DNA of 64,000 bases from Alcaligenaceae bacterium CGII-47 (GCA_019166125.1 JAHTBO010000006.1:1-64000); one strand, 5' to 3'; numbered from the stretch's first letter, positions 8,525-20,866 are shown. Made by a program: numbers and translations. Notes: a model not told the origin generated them from the letters alone.

Positions 8525-9079
8525 ATGAATATATCGAATTTTTCGCGTATCTTGCCGGCAATTGCACTGTCCCTCATGGCAGGGGCGGCTGCTTCGCAAA
8601 CACTCACGCCCCGCGAGCCTGGGTTGTGGGAGATCCGCATAGACAAAGGTTCCCAAATGGCCAACGCGATGAAAGGCATGGCCGACATGCTGCAAAATAT
8701 ACCCGCTGCCCAACGCAAGCAGATGGAACAAATGATGAAAGACTCGGGCGTGTCGCTTAGCAATCCGACGGTCATCAAGCAGTGTGTAACGCCAGAAATG
8801 GCCGCTCGCGGGTTTGAGCCTCAAATGGATGACGCGGACATGAAGTGCACAAGCAAAATGAAAGATGTGTCGAAAACCGAGAGCCAATTTAGCTTTTCGT
8901 GCCAAGGCCCCGAGGGAAAACTGGAGGGTGAGGGTCGTGTGCTGGACGCCACGGCCAAAAGTTACAAAACCGAGATGAAAATGTCCGGTGACATCGAGGG
9001 CCAGCCCGTGTCTATGGACATGGCACATGAAGGGCGCTGGTTAGGCAAGGATTGCCAAGGCATCAAGCCGCTGGGCTGA
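8525..9079 (+). CDS. DUF3617-family periplasmic protein
   Basis: A 184-residue protein with a cleavable signal peptide (MNISNFSRILPAIALSL, cut near AAASQ). The mature part opens with the family hallmark PREPGLWEIRI and has spaced cysteines (KQCVTPEMA, KCTSKM, FSCQG, KDCQG) expected to form disulfides in the periplasm. The start at 8525 is preferred over an ATG at 8507 because a GGAG box lies 7 bases upstream and the signal peptide begins there. The Met- and Lys-rich mid part (about 35-60) is probably helical. Function is unknown for the family. It converges on the sdh operon. Confidence 0.8.
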   Translation: MNISNFSRILPAIALSLMAGAAASQTLTPREPGLWEIRIDKGSQMANAMKGMADMLQNIPAAQRKQMEQMMKDSGVSLSNPTVIKQCVTPEMAARGFEPQMDDADMKCTSKMKDVSKTESQFSFSCQGPEGKLEGEGRVLDATAKSYKTEMKMSGDIEGQPVSMDMAHEGRWLGKDCQGIKPLG

Positions 9080-9179
9080 AAACTTCATAATCGTTGCCGC
9101 AGGTGCCAATGCTTCCCTACGTGTATTACGACAACATAGATACAGAAGGGATCGGGGAGGCTGTTGAATGCAGTCCCCC

Positions 9180-9959
9180 TCACACCGTTCGGTTGATCAA
9201 TAGTTGTTTGATCTCGGCGATGGCCTTGGCGGGATTGAGGCCCTTGGGGCAGGTATTGGTGCAATTCATGATGGTGTGGCAGCGATAGAGCTTGAAGGGA
9301 TCATCCAGATCATCCAGACGTTCGCCGGTTGCCTCGTCGCGTGAATCGGCGATCCAGCGGTACGCCTGCAGCAATACCATGGGGCCAAGGAAACGATCCG
9401 GATTCCACCAAGAGCTTGGACAGGCCGTGGTGCAGCACGCGCATAGAATGCATTCGTACAGGCCATCCAATTTCTTTCTGTCCTCGGGCGATTGCAGACG
9501 TTCGCGCGTACCAGGCACGCTCTGGGTTTGCATCCATGGCTTGATCGACGCATATTGCGCGTAGAGATGGGTAAGGTCAGACACCAGGTCCTTTACCACC
9601 GGCATGTGCGGCAGGGGGTAGACGCTAACAACGCCCGGTGGAAGTTCATCCAGGCCCTTGGTACACGCCAGCGTATTTTCACCGTCGATATTCATCGAGC
9701 ACGAACCACATACCCCTTCGCGACATGAGCGGCGCAGTGTGAGCGTGGGGTCGATCTCGTTTTTGATCTTGAGCAGTACATCCAGAACCATCGCAGAACC
9801 GGTGACATCGACTTCGTAGGTGTCCACGCGCGGGTTGCCCCCCGCATCGGGGTCCCAGCGATAGACGCGGAAACTTCGAGTGTTTTTCGCGCCCGGCGTG
9901 GCAGCGTGGTGCTTGCCCTCTTGCACCTTGGATATTTTCGGCAATGTAAATTCAGCCAT
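9180..9959 (-). CDS. sdhB: Succinate dehydrogenase iron-sulfur subunit
   Basis: 259 residues. It carries three Fe-S clusters that pass electrons from SdhA to ubiquinone in complex II at the inner membrane. Cluster cysteines are plain: CREGVCGSC plus a later Cys for [2Fe-2S], [13 protein letters not shown] for [4Fe-4S], and [14 protein letters not shown] shared with [3Fe-4S]. It is slightly longer than usual because of an N-terminal extension of about 20 residues ([13 protein letters not shown]). It is the last gene of sdhAF4-C-D-A-B and lies 67 bases after sdhA. No sdhE or gltA follows; the next gene is convergent. Confidence 0.97.
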   Translation of the reverse strand: MAEFTLPKISKVQEGKHHAATPGAKNTRSFRVYRWDPDAGGNPRVDTYEVDVTGSAMVLDVLLKIKNEIDPTLTLRRSCREGVCGSCSMNIDGENTLACTKGLDELPPGVVSVYPLPHMPVVKDLVSDLTHLYAQYASIKPWMQTQSVPGTRERLQSPEDRKKLDGLYECILCACCTTACPSSWWNPDRFLGPMVLLQAYRWIADSRDEATGERLDDLDDPFKLYRCHTIMNCTNTCPKGLNPAKAIAEIKQLLINRTV

Positions 9960-10026
9960 GTTTCTTCCTCAGGTTCGATAAGCCCTATGCATCCATGCGC
10001 GTATGTTGATCCCCGGCATGGGCGGT

Positions 10027-11823
10027 TTAATAGACGCGCTTGGCGGGCGGGATGCTTTCTACCTCGTCACTTAGTGGGTTTGAGTGCACTGGTCGATGGT
10101 CGAAGGAACAGACGCCTTTGTCGTCCACGTTGACCAGCGTGTGTTTCATCCAATTGACGTCATCGCGTTCGGGAAAATCCTCGCGTGCATGCCCGCCGCG
10201 AGACTCGGTACGCTGCGCGGCCGAATGCATGGTGCCCACCGCTTGTCCCAGCAAGTTGGCCAGCTCGAAGGTCTCGATCAGGTCGGTGTTCCAGATCAGC
10301 GACCGGTCGCTCACGCGGATGTCGGCGAGTTGGGCATTGATCTTGTCGATCTTCCTGCAACCTTGCTCAAGCGTCTCGGCGGTACGAAACACTGCTGCGT
10401 CGGCCTGCATCGTTCTTTGCATCTGCAGGCGTAATTCTGCCGTGGGTGTGTCGCCGTTAGCGTGTCGCAAGCGATCAAGACGGGTCAATGCCGGCTCTAG
10501 CACATCAGAGGGCAGGTCACGGTGTGATGTGTGGGGCTTGACCACTTCGGCGCAGCGGATGGCGGCCGCCCGACCGAATACGACGATGTCCAGCAGCGAG
10601 TTGGTGCCCAGACGATTGGCGCCGTGCACCGACACACACGCACTTTCGCCAATCGCGAATAGTCCGGGCACCACCGCATCGGGATCATTGCCGACCTTTT
10701 GCACCACTTCGCCATGGTAATTGGTGGGGATGCCGCCCATGTTGTAATGCGCAGTTGGCAGCACCGGGATCGGTTCCTTTGTGACATCTACGCCAGCAAA
10801 GATGCGCGCCGTCTCGGAGATGCCCGGCAGGCGCTCGTGCAGCGTGTCGGCGCCAAGGTGCGCAAGGTTCAGGTTAATGTAATCTGCGTGTTCTCCCAGG
10901 CCGCGCCCTTCACGAATTTCCATGGTCATCGCGCGACTGACCACGTCGCGCGAGGCCAGATCCTTCACATGCGGCGCATAGCGTTCCATGAAGCGCTCGC
11001 CCATGGAATTGGTGAGGAAGCCGCCTTCGCCACGTACGCCCTCGGTGATCAGGCAGCCGGCGCCATAGATACCGGTCGGGTGGAACTGCACAAACTCAAG
11101 GTCCTGCAGCGCCAGGCCAGCACGCAGCGCCATGCCGCCGCCATCGCCCGTTTGAGTATGTGCACCCGTACAGGAAAAATACGCCCGTCCGTATCCCCCG
11201 GTGGCCAGCATGATGGCGTGGCCGCGAAAAAAATGCAGGCTGCCCTCGTTGAGGTCAATCGCAAGTACCCCCACAATGCGGCCGTCGGCAGGGTTTCTTA
11301 TCAGATCCGTGGTGAAATATTCGACAAAGAACTTGGCATCGTGCTTGAGTGCCTGGGTGTATAGCGTGTGTAGGATCGCGTGGCCGGTACGATCGGCCGC
11401 AGCGCAACTGCGTTGTGCGATACCTTCGCCGTACCGAGTTGTCATGCCGCCGAACGGGCGCTGGTAGATCTTGCCGTCTTTCGTGCGCGAAAACGGTACG
11501 CCGAAATGTTCCAGTTCGATGACTGCCGGGACCGCCTCGCGGCACATGTACTCGATTGCATCCTGGTCGCCCAGCCAGTCACCACCTTTGACGGTGTCAT
11601 AAAAGTGATAGCGCCAGTGATCCTCGCCCATATTGCCCAGTGCTGCGGCGATTCCACCCTGTGCGGCAACGGTATGCGAACGCGTTGGAAACACCTTGGT
11701 CACGCAAGCGGCCGACAAGCCCTTGGCAGCGAGCCCCAAGGTCGCACGCAAGCCCGCGCCGCCAGCGCCGACCACCACCACGTCGTATTCATGTGTATGG
11801 ACTTTATAGCTTTGTGCAGGCAT
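10027..11823 (-). CDS. sdhA: Succinate dehydrogenase flavoprotein subunit
   Basis: 598 residues, the normal length. It oxidises succinate to fumarate with covalently bound FAD. The N-terminal dinucleotide fold ([15 protein letters not shown]), the FAD-linking His in SHTVAAQGG, and the active-site region around [16 protein letters not shown] are present. The C-terminal part holds [13 protein letters not shown] and EDFPERDD. It lies 33 bases after sdhD in the operon. FAD attachment would be helped by the SdhAF4-like protein encoded at the head of the operon. Confidence 0.97.
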   Translation of the reverse strand: MPAQSYKVHTHEYDVVVVGAGGAGLRATLGLAAKGLSAACVTKVFPTRSHTVAAQGGIAAALGNMGEDHWRYHFYDTVKGGDWLGDQDAIEYMCREAVPAVIELEHFGVPFSRTKDGKIYQRPFGGMTTRYGEGIAQRSCAAADRTGHAILHTLYTQALKHDAKFFVEYFTTDLIRNPADGRIVGVLAIDLNEGSLHFFRGHAIMLATGGYGRAYFSCTGAHTQTGDGGGMALRAGLALQDLEFVQFHPTGIYGAGCLITEGVRGEGGFLTNSMGERFMERYAPHVKDLASRDVVSRAMTMEIREGRGLGEHADYINLNLAHLGADTLHERLPGISETARIFAGVDVTKEPIPVLPTAHYNMGGIPTNYHGEVVQKVGNDPDAVVPGLFAIGESACVSVHGANRLGTNSLLDIVVFGRAAAIRCAEVVKPHTSHRDLPSDVLEPALTRLDRLRHANGDTPTAELRLQMQRTMQADAAVFRTAETLEQGCRKIDKINAQLADIRVSDRSLIWNTDLIETFELANLLGQAVGTMHSAAQRTESRGGHAREDFPERDDVNWMKHTLVNVDDKGVCSFDHRPVHSNPLSDEVESIPPAKRVY

Positions 11824-11856
11824 GGACTCCCTTTTTGACGGAATTTAATCTCAGTG

Positions 11857-12264
11857 TTATAGGTCTACGCCCAGCCAGATCGCCAGTACCGCAAGTACGC
11901 ATGCCAGCGCAGCGAGGAGGGCGCCAAAACGCAAGGCGATTTGCAGCGTGAGCTCCAGCCAGCGCGTGTGCACGTAGTCTTCGATAATGACCTGCAGGCC
12001 AAGTGCGCCATGCCAGAAGAGACTCAGGCTCAGTACGATCAGCAGAGTCGCGTGCACCGGTTGCGCGATCGCGGCCAGTACCATTGGGTAGCTGGCATGT
12101 ATCAGCGTCCCCATAAAGAACAGAACCCAGATCGAGAGTGGAATCAGCGCGATAGCGGTGACTCGTTGCAGCCACCAATGATGCACGCCCGACTTGGAGG
12201 AACCCAATCTGCGCGCGACCTTGAGCGGCGTGCGAAGCGAATCCTGGCCTGGATAAGCGCTCAT
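11857..12264 (-). CDS. sdhD: Succinate dehydrogenase membrane anchor subunit
   Basis: 135 residues with three membrane helices, anchoring SdhAB and forming the quinone/haem site with SdhC. Visible features are SGVHHWWLQRVTAIALIPL at the start of helix 1 and FWHGALGLQVIIEDYVH near the haem region. The ATG at 12262-12264 overlaps the sdhC stop in an ATGA, so an upstream in-frame ATG at 12300 is rejected. Confidence 0.92.
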   Translation of the reverse strand: MSAYPGQDSLRTPLKVARRLGSSKSGVHHWWLQRVTAIALIPLSIWVLFFMGTLIHASYPMVLAAIAQPVHATLLIVLSLSLFWHGALGLQVIIEDYVHTRWLELTLQIALRFGALLAALACVLAVLAIWLGVDL

Positions 12265-12680
12265 ATTGATCCCCCAATTCGCAAAGCCAGAAGCATCCAC
12301 ACCAGTACCGTGAGTACGATGCTCAGGCCGATCACGAGCCAGCCTGTGGACCAGTAGACGGGGTTGTGCGCGCGGTCACGCGTGGGCGGGCCGAAGTTCA
12401 TCCCCATGTCGCGAACCAGGTGCTGTATACCGTTGCACAAGTGAAACAACAGCGACCACGTCCACAAGACCAGTAGCAACACACCGAACCAGCTACCGCA
12501 AAACCCCGCGAACACGCGCCAAGTGACTTCCCCGGTCGCTGCGGCGATCAGTCCCCAAGCCACCAGTAACGCACCCAAGCACAGGAACAGTCCTGTGAGC
12601 CGGTGCAGCGTCGACTGCAGCATGTTGACGCGCCAACGATAAACGCTAAGGTGAGGGGATAGTGGTCGAGTATTGGCCAT
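12261..12680 (-). CDS. sdhC: Succinate dehydrogenase cytochrome b556 subunit
   Basis: 139 residues, three membrane helices. Signature stretches are RPLSPHLSVYRW at the N-terminus, LHRLTGLFLCLGALL in helix 1, and LFHLCNGIQHLVRDMG, which holds the haem-ligand histidine region. The start at 12680 has an AGGAG box eight bases upstream; a longer frame beginning at 12746 would run into the preceding small gene. It overlaps sdhD by four bases. Confidence 0.93.
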   Translation of the reverse strand: MANTRPLSPHLSVYRWRVNMLQSTLHRLTGLFLCLGALLVAWGLIAAATGEVTWRVFAGFCGSWFGVLLLVLWTWSLLFHLCNGIQHLVRDMGMNFGPPTRDRAHNPVYWSTGWLVIGLSIVLTVLVWMLLALRIGGSI

Positions 12681-12712
12681 GCTTAAGCTCCTGCTCAGTG
12701 CCCACGTCAACT

Positions 12713-12874
12713 TCAAAAATCGATGCAGCGCCCGTTTTTTTCCCAATCGCCGTAGCGCGTCGGGTCGAGTCCATCACCTTCGGGTGTTGCTCGCTCGCGT
12801 GCCGCTGTGCCCGGCATAGCCACGGAAGCAGACGTAGATTCGGGTGCGGCCGTATCAGTCGATTTTTCGTCCAT
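12713..12874 (-). CDS. SdhAF4-like succinate dehydrogenase assembly factor (DUF1674)
   Basis: A 53-codon gene easily missed because of its size. The last part reads GLDPTRYGDWEKNGRCIDF, the conserved C-terminal signature of the DUF1674/SdhAF4 family; the first half is Ala/Thr/Ser-rich and likely disordered. An AAGGA box lies upstream of the ATG at 12874. In mitochondria SdhAF4 binds flavinated SDHA and promotes assembly of complex II; the bacterial homologues are presumed to do the same. It heads the sdh operon, 32 bases before sdhC, which fits. An overlapping longer frame (12646-13029) in another register has no such motif. Confidence 0.87.
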   Translation of the reverse strand: MDEKSTDTAAPESTSASVAMPGTAARERATPEGDGLDPTRYGDWEKNGRCIDF

Positions 12875-12921
12875 GGTCTGTAATCCTTAGACACCGCTTC
12901 TCGCAACGTTTGACCAGGTTT

Positions 12922-12951
12922 ACTATACGCTGATGACAGTTGATGTGTCCA
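12922..12951 (-). promoter_or_regulatory. Probable sigma70 promoter of the sdh operon
   Basis: On the minus strand TGGACA (12946-12951) and TATAGT (12922-12927) are 18 bases apart, each matching consensus at five of six positions. Transcription would start near 12915, giving a leader of about 40 bases to the SdhAF4-like gene. Confidence 0.55.
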
Positions 12952-13031
12952 TCGGCGTGAACGCATGGATATCTTGCTTATCCTTTGATCGCAGTCGTCA
13001 CGCACAGCGCCCATAATTGGGGCACACATGA

Positions 13032-15875
<2,844 letters not shown>

Positions 15876-15886
15876 ATCCGGCCTCG

Positions 15887-16178
15887 CGCAGCAGGCGCTG
15901 CGCCCGTGCTCCGTCAGGCTTCAGACGCCGCGCTTGGATGAACCCAGCAGCCCCTCTTTGGTCAGGTAGAACCGGGCCCAAGCCACTTGATTTTTGAAGC
16001 GTGGTTGGCCGGACGACGTGAGCTCATTCTGGATGTCGTCAGAGACCCCCTGGTCGGCGGCGATTTGCTCAACCACCTCGTCGGGTGACCCAGAGCCGCC
16101 CAGCTTGCGAAGTGCATCCAGTAATGGGCCAAACCAGTTGACGAACTGAGCGCCTTCGTTTTTGTTGTGGCCCCCCAT
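15887..16178 (-). pseudogene. Remnant of an Mrr-type restriction protein, N-terminal winged helix with nonsense codon
   Basis: The open frame (15921-16178) gives 85 residues resembling the Mrr_N winged-helix domain (DALRKLGGSGSPDEVVEQIA, then VAWARFYLTKEGLLGSSKRGV). The domain normally continues KRGV-Trp-x-Leu-T. Here the next codon is TGA where TGG is expected, and reading through it restores SLTEHGRSA before homology ends at about 15887, next to the end of acnA. So the gene carries a stop mutation and has lost its whole nuclease domain. It might still be made as a small DNA-binding protein, but nothing shows that. It lies just downstream of tRNA-Phe. Confidence 0.7.
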
Positions 16179-16365
16179 GCCTCGATCCCTTTACTGTTCT
16201 TTGATCAAGGTATGGTATCACTGGAGTTGTGCCTCGGTCGCCTCTGCAGCAGCAGTTACCAACTCCAACCCAGAGCCCCAAAACCCGCAAGAACTCTGGC
16301 CCGCGCCTCGCGCGCACTCGCGAGGCAAACCCGCAAACCCGCGCCAGCACTGGCGTTCCAGCCAA

Positions 16366-16394
16366 CAAAAAACCCAACCGATATGGGTTGGGTT
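16366..16394 (-). terminator. Rho-independent terminator of tRNA-Phe
   Basis: On the minus strand AACCCAACC and GGTTGGGTT form a perfect nine-base stem with a six-base loop, followed directly by a T run. It starts nine bases after the tRNA 3' end. Confidence 0.85.
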
Positions 16395-16403
16395 CGTTGC
16401 AAC

Positions 16404-16479
16404 TGGTGGCCCGGGGCGGAATCGAACCACCGACACAAGGATTTTCAATCCTCTGCTCTACCGACTGAGCTACCGGGCC
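16404..16479 (-). tRNA. tRNA-Phe (anticodon GAA)
   Basis: 76 bases including an encoded CCA. The acceptor stem GGCCCGG pairs with CCGGGCC, the D-arm reads AGCTCAGTCGGTAGAGC, the anticodon stem AGGATT-GAA-AATCCT gives Phe, and the T-arm contains GGTTCGATTCC. A TATTAT -10 box lies upstream on the minus strand (plus-strand 16490-16495). No duplicate of the 3' end of the tRNA was seen nearby that would mark an integrated element. Confidence 0.97.
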
Positions 16480-16559
16480 AAGACGCAGAATAATACACGA
16501 AAAACCCGAGCGTTGCAGCGCGAGTCCTCGCATTGTGCCCCTTATCGGGGCAGCAAGTC

Positions 16560-16565
16560 TATAAT
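16560..16565 (+). promoter_or_regulatory. -10 box of the hemA operon
   Basis: A perfect TATAAT about 30 bases before the hemA ATG. The best -35 (TTGTGC, 16533-16538) is 21 bases away, so it may be weak or helped by an activator. Confidence 0.4.
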
Positions 16566-16595
16566 AGCAAATGTTATTAAGTACGTGATCCAGGT

Positions 16596-17873
16596 ATGTC
16601 TGTTGACGTTCTCACTTTTGGCTTGAACCATGTTTCTGCACCGGTAGCGGTGCGGGAGCGCGTGTCGTTTCCGCTGGAAGTGCTCAAGCCCGCTTTGGCG
16701 GGCCTACGTTCAGCGTTTGGCAGCGCCGTGCGCGAGGCCGCCATTCTGTCTACCTGTAATCGTACCGAGGTGTATTGCGCAGCGGATCCGGGCATAGGCG
16801 AAAAGCTGCCAGCGTGGCTCGCCGAGTTCAACCGCCTAGAGACGGGGGCGCTGACGCCTCACCTTTATCAATACGAACAAAACAACGCGGTGCGTCATGC
16901 GTTTCGGGTCGCCAGCGGCCTGGATTCCATGGTATTGGGCGAGCCCCAGATCCTCGGCCAGATGAAAACCGCGGTACGCGCGGCGGCGGAGGCGGGGACG
17001 CTGGGCACCTTGTTGCATCAGTTGTTCCAGCGGACGTTTTCGGTGGCTAAGGAGGTCCGTACACAGACGGCGATTGGCGCTCAGTCGGTGTCGATGGCGG
17101 CAGCGGGGGTGAGACTGGCCGAGCGCGTGCTGGGTGACTTGTCTCAGGCCAACGTGCTGTTTATTGGCGCAGGCGAGATGATTGAACTCTGTGCGACACA
17201 CTTTGCCGCGGTGCGACCCCGCCAGATGGCGGTGGCGAATCGCACGCTGACGCGTGCGCAGGTGCTGGCTGGGCGCTTTGACGCCCAGACGATTAAGCTC
17301 TCCGATCTGCCTGATCATCTGCATGATTACGATGTGGTTGTCTCCTGTACGGCCAGCTCCTTGCCCATCCTTGGATTAGGGATGGTAGAGCGCGCTGCGC
17401 GGGCGCGCCGTCATCGGCCCATCGTCATGGTGGATCTGGCCGTGCCGCGCGATATCGAAACCGAGGTTGGGCGCTTGGCGGATGTCTACCTGTATACCGT
17501 GGATGATCTGGGCCGGATGGTCCAAAGCGGCACAGATGCGCGCCGCGCGGCGGTGGTGCAGGCCGAGACCATCATCGAGACTCGCGTGCAGAATTTCATG
17601 CATTGGATGAGTAATCGCGCAATTGTGCCGACAATCATCGACTATCAGCACAGTGCCGACCAGCTTCGCATGGCTGAGCTGGCGCGTGCGCGACGCATGC
17701 TGGCGCGTGGCATGGCGCCCGAGCAGGTCATCGAGCAACTCGCTTATGGTTTGAGCCAAAAATACATGCATGGGCCCTTGTCTGCGCTCAATCACAGCGA
17801 TGGCGCCGAACGGCAGCAACTACTGGATTTACTGCCGCGTCTCATGCCTGAGGCGGGCGCTCGCCGCCGCTAG
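16596..17873 (+). CDS. hemA: Glutamyl-tRNA reductase
   Basis: 425 residues. It reduces glutamyl-tRNA(Glu) to glutamate-1-semialdehyde with NADPH, the first step of tetrapyrrole synthesis. The catalytic Cys54 lies in [24 protein letters not shown] and [12 protein letters not shown] (NADPH site) are plain, and the C-terminal helix serves dimerisation. It is the first gene of hemA-prfA-prmC, an order shared with E. coli and many proteobacteria. The ribosome site is poor (only AGG just before the ATG). Confidence 0.96.
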   Translation: MSVDVLTFGLNHVSAPVAVRERVSFPLEVLKPALAGLRSAFGSAVREAAILSTCNRTEVYCAADPGIGEKLPAWLAEFNRLETGALTPHLYQYEQNNAVRHAFRVASGLDSMVLGEPQILGQMKTAVRAAAEAGTLGTLLHQLFQRTFSVAKEVRTQTAIGAQSVSMAAAGVRLAERVLGDLSQANVLFIGAGEMIELCATHFAAVRPRQMAVANRTLTRAQVLAGRFDAQTIKLSDLPDHLHDYDVVVSCTASSLPILGLGMVERAARARRHRPIVMVDLAVPRDIETEVGRLADVYLYTVDDLGRMVQSGTDARRAAVVQAETIIETRVQNFMHWMSNRAIVPTIIDYQHSADQLRMAELARARRMLARGMAPEQVIEQLAYGLSQKYMHGPLSALNHSDGAERQQLLDLLPRLMPEAGARRR

Positions 17874-17953
17874 CGGCGCTCTCCCGGTATTTGTCTTGTC
17901 GGGTCATCGCGTGGCCCAGAATTTCCCCACTCCCCTTTTAAATTGAATTCTCG

Positions 17954-19033
17954 ATGAAAAGCTCAATGCGCAGCCGCTTGGAGCGACTGGCCCACCGTCT
18001 GATTGAAATTGATGCATTGCTCGCCGAGCCCGATAGCGCAAACGACATGAACCGTTTTCGTAAGCTCTCGCGTGAGCGCTCGGAACTCGAGCCGGTCGTC
18101 GAAGCGTTCAACGCCTATGTGGCGGCCGAGGCTGATCAAACGGCGGCGCGCGCGATGCTGGACGATCCAGAGATGCGCGAAATGGCTGAGGACGAAATCG
18201 AGCTTGTACAGACCAGAATACAGGCGCTGGAAGGTGCACTGCAAATCTTGTTATTGCCGCAGGACCCGGATGATGATCGTAGTGTGTTTTTAGAAATTCG
18301 TGCAGGAACGGGCGGGGACGAGAGTGCCTTGTTTGCCGGTGATCTATTGCGTATGTACAGTCGCTACGCCGAGACGCGGGGTTGGCGAGTGGATGTCATG
18401 TCCGAGAACGCTTCGGAGGTCGGCGGCTACAAAGAGGTGATCGTACACATCGAAGGGGACGGCGTGTATGGCCGATTGAAGTTTGAATCAGGTGCTCACC
18501 GCGTGCAGCGTGTACCCGAGACCGAGGCACAAGGTCGGGTGCATACCTCGGCGTGTACGGTGGCCGTTCTGCCCGAGGCCGACGCCCAGGAGAGCATTCA
18601 GATTAATGCGAACGATCTGCGCATTGATACCTTTCGTGCGAGCGGTGCGGGCGGGCAGCACATCAACAAGACCGATTCGGCGGTGCGCATCACCCACCTG
18701 CCTACGGGCTTGGTTGTAGAGTGTCAGGACGACCGCTCACAGCACCGCAATAAGGACAAGGCCATGCAGGTACTGGCGGCACGCCTCAAGGACAAGCAAC
18801 AGCAAGAGGTTCACGCAAAAGAGGCTGCCCAGCGCAAGAGCCTTGTGGGCTCTGGCGATCGTTCTGAACGCATCCGTACTTATAACTTCCCGCAAGGGCG
18901 CCTCACTGACCATCGCATTAATCTGACGCTATATAAGCTTGCCCATATTATGGACGGCGATCTGGATGACGTGACGAGCGCATTGTTGGCGGAGCATCAG
19001 GCCGAGCAGTTGGCCGCACTCGCGCTGGACTGA
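17954..19033 (+). CDS. prfA: Peptide chain release factor 1
   Basis: 359 residues. It reads UAA and UAG at the ribosome and triggers peptide release. The GGQ motif is in [20 protein letters not shown], and the codon-reading P-x-T tripeptide is Pro-Glu-Thr in [10 protein letters not shown] (E. coli has Pro-Ala-Thr). It is followed after 14 bases by prmC, whose product methylates the GGQ glutamine. Either ATG at 17954 or the Met at codon 5 could start the protein. Confidence 0.97.
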   Translation: MKSSMRSRLERLAHRLIEIDALLAEPDSANDMNRFRKLSRERSELEPVVEAFNAYVAAEADQTAARAMLDDPEMREMAEDEIELVQTRIQALEGALQILLLPQDPDDDRSVFLEIRAGTGGDESALFAGDLLRMYSRYAETRGWRVDVMSENASEVGGYKEVIVHIEGDGVYGRLKFESGAHRVQRVPETEAQGRVHTSACTVAVLPEADAQESIQINANDLRIDTFRASGAGGQHINKTDSAVRITHLPTGLVVECQDDRSQHRNKDKAMQVLAARLKDKQQQEVHAKEAAQRKSLVGSGDRSERIRTYNFPQGRLTDHRINLTLYKLAHIMDGDLDDVTSALLAEHQAEQLAALALD

Positions 19034-19047
19034 TCGAGGGGCTGGCC

Positions 19048-19860
19048 ATGAACCTGCGTACCAGCTTGCATACCAGTGCCTTGCCACGTCTGGAAGCTTC
19101 AATGCTCTGGCAGCATGTGTTGGGGGTATCGCGCAGTTGGCTGATTGCCCATGATACAGACCCCTTGTCTTTGGAACATATTGCTGCCTATCAGGCGCTG
19201 TCGGCGCGACGTCTGGCCGGTGAGCCCATGGCCTATATTCTGGGTGAGCGTGAGTTCATGGGGCACCGGTTTGAGGTGAGTCCGGCAGTGCTGATTCCGC
19301 GTCCTGATACAGAGCTATTGGTCGAGCGGGCCTTGGACGTATTGGCCGGACAGCCGGCACCGCGCGTGTTGGATATGGGAACCGGTAGTGGTATCGTCGC
19401 GATATCGATTGCGTTGGCGCGTCCTGATGCTCAGGTTTATGCGATGGATGTCAGTGCCGCAGCGCTTGCGGTGGCGGCCAATAACGCGAGCACATTAGGG
19501 GCTTTAGTGCAGTTTTGCAGTGGAAATTGGTACGATAGTCCGTTTGGGTCGCAGCATTACGATTTGATTGTCTCTAATCCGCCCTATATCCATACGCATG
19601 ATGACCACCTACAGCAGGGGGATCTGCGCTTTGAGCCTCGGGATGCCTTGACGGATCGCTTGGATGGCTTGTCCGCCTTGCGTGAAATTATTGAGGGGGC
19701 GCGGGCGTGTCTGACTGGGCCGCTGGCTGCGCTCTATGTTGAGCACGGCTGGGATCAGGCCGAGGCGGTACGCGGTATGTTGCGGCATAATGGTTTTGCA
19801 GGAATTGCCAGTTTTCGCGATCTGGCAGACATCGAGCGGGTGAGCGGCGGGCACCTGTAG
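19048..19860 (+). CDS. prmC: Release factor glutamine methyltransferase
   Basis: 270 residues. An SAM-dependent N5-glutamine methyltransferase that modifies the GGQ motif of RF1 and RF2. An N-terminal helical domain (to about 85) is followed by a Rossmann methyltransferase with VLDMGTGSGIVAISIALARP (SAM loop) and the catalytic VSNPPYI. Its substrate gene prfA is directly upstream. Confidence 0.95.
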   Translation: MNLRTSLHTSALPRLEASMLWQHVLGVSRSWLIAHDTDPLSLEHIAAYQALSARRLAGEPMAYILGEREFMGHRFEVSPAVLIPRPDTELLVERALDVLAGQPAPRVLDMGTGSGIVAISIALARPDAQVYAMDVSAAALAVAANNASTLGALVQFCSGNWYDSPFGSQHYDLIVSNPPYIHTHDDHLQQGDLRFEPRDALTDRLDGLSALREIIEGARACLTGPLAALYVEHGWDQAEAVRGMLRHNGFAGIASFRDLADIERVSGGHL

Positions 19861-19889
19861 TTATTATCTTTTTTGGTATCGAGAACACC

Positions 19890-20231
19890 ATGAGCGAAGC
19901 AGTCCAAACCGAAGTCCAGGAATTTATCCGTGAGACGGTCACAACAAATCCCGTCGTGCTGTTTATGAAGGGCACAGCACAATTTCCCCAGTGCGGCTTT
20001 TCCGGCCGCATGATCCAGATCCTTAAGGAATCTGGCGTGACTAAGCTCGTCACGGTCAATGTCCTAGAGGATGATCTGGTACGCCAGGGCATCAAGGATT
20101 ACTCTAACTGGCCAACAATCCCCCAGCTTTATGTTTCGGGCGAGTTCATCGGCGGCACCGATATTATCTCCGAGATGCACGAAAAAGCTGAGCTGGTTGG
20201 CGTGCTGAAGGCCGCCGGGGCGCTTGAGTGA
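19890..20231 (+). CDS. grxD: Monothiol glutaredoxin, Grx4 type
   Basis: 113 residues. The active site is FPQCGFSGRM (Cys-Gly-Phe-Ser), typical of monothiol glutaredoxins that bind a [2Fe-2S] cluster with glutathione and deliver or sense iron-sulfur clusters. Glutathione-contact residues WPTIPQLYVSGEFIGGTDI are present. Its TGA overlaps the GTG of ubiX in a GTGA, so the two are translationally coupled. Confidence 0.95.
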   Translation: MSEAVQTEVQEFIRETVTTNPVVLFMKGTAQFPQCGFSGRMIQILKESGVTKLVTVNVLEDDLVRQGIKDYSNWPTIPQLYVSGEFIGGTDIISEMHEKAELVGVLKAAGALE

Positions 20232-20815
20232 CATCCAGACAGCGCCTGGTCGTCGGGATTAGTGGGGCGACCGGCGCACAGTATGCAATCCGTTTGCTAG
20301 AGTGCGTACGCGAGCTCGGTTCAGTCGAGACCCATCTGGTGGTCTCGCCTGCCGGCTTGCTCAATATCCATCACGAATTGGCGCTGTCGCGTCAGGCCGT
20401 GCATGCCTTGGCGGATCACGTCTATAGCCATCGGGATGTGGGTGCGACGCTGGCCAGCGGCAGTTTTGTCACCGCTGGCATGGTGATTGTGCCCTGCTCG
20501 ATGCGCACGCTGGCGGCGGTGGCCCATGGCCTGTCGGATAATTTGCTGACGCGGGCGGCCGACGTCACCCTTAAAGAGCGTCGGCGCCTGGTCATGATGG
20601 TGCGTGAAACACCGTTCAATCTGGCACATTTACGCAATATGACGGCAGTAACTGAAATGGGTGGTGTGATCTTTCCCCCGCTGCCCGCCTTTTATATGCA
20701 TCCCCAGAGCATCACCGAGATGGTCGATCACACCGTCTACCGCGTGCTGGATCTGTTAGGGATCGAAGTCACCAACCCGCGCTGGAGCGGTATGACACCC
20801 CCGTGCACATCCTGA
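20228..20815 (+). CDS. ubiX: Flavin prenyltransferase UbiX
   Basis: 195 residues starting with GTG inside the grxD stop. It makes prenylated FMN, the cofactor of UbiD-type decarboxylases in ubiquinone synthesis and aromatic acid decarboxylation. The N-terminal VVGISGATGAQYAIRLLE (FMN site) and VPCSMRTLAAVAHGLSDNLL are family hallmarks, with the C-terminal ITEMVDHTVYRVLDLLGI. No ubiD is present in the window. Confidence 0.93.
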   Translation: MTSRQRLVVGISGATGAQYAIRLLECVRELGSVETHLVVSPAGLLNIHHELALSRQAVHALADHVYSHRDVGATLASGSFVTAGMVIVPCSMRTLAAVAHGLSDNLLTRAADVTLKERRRLVMMVRETPFNLAHLRNMTAVTEMGGVIFPPLPAFYMHPQSITEMVDHTVYRVLDLLGIEVTNPRWSGMTPPCTS

Positions 20816-20866
20816 CATCCTGCGGTGCACAGTTAGACAATACCTCGTCTCTATAGCTTGATATGC

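Noticed and set aside
7997-9028. Long minus-strand open frame (343 codons)
   Set aside because: It lies antisense to cpdA and the DUF3617 gene, has no known motif, and its composition follows from the codon bias of the opposite strand.
10040-10720. Plus-strand open frame antisense to sdhA
   Set aside because: sdhA is complete with all motifs on the other strand; this frame has no recognisable domain.
12646-13029. 127-codon minus-strand frame upstream of sdhC
   Set aside because: It is in a different register from the SdhAF4-like gene, which carries the conserved DUF1674 signature and a ribosome site.
15918-15920. TGA of the Mrr remnant as a recoded selenocysteine codon
   Set aside because: The family has Trp here, there is no selenocysteine element, and the downstream domain is missing anyway.
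16404-16479. tRNA-Phe as an attachment site of an integrated element
   Set aside because: I found no integrase gene and no direct repeat of the tRNA 3' end nearby.
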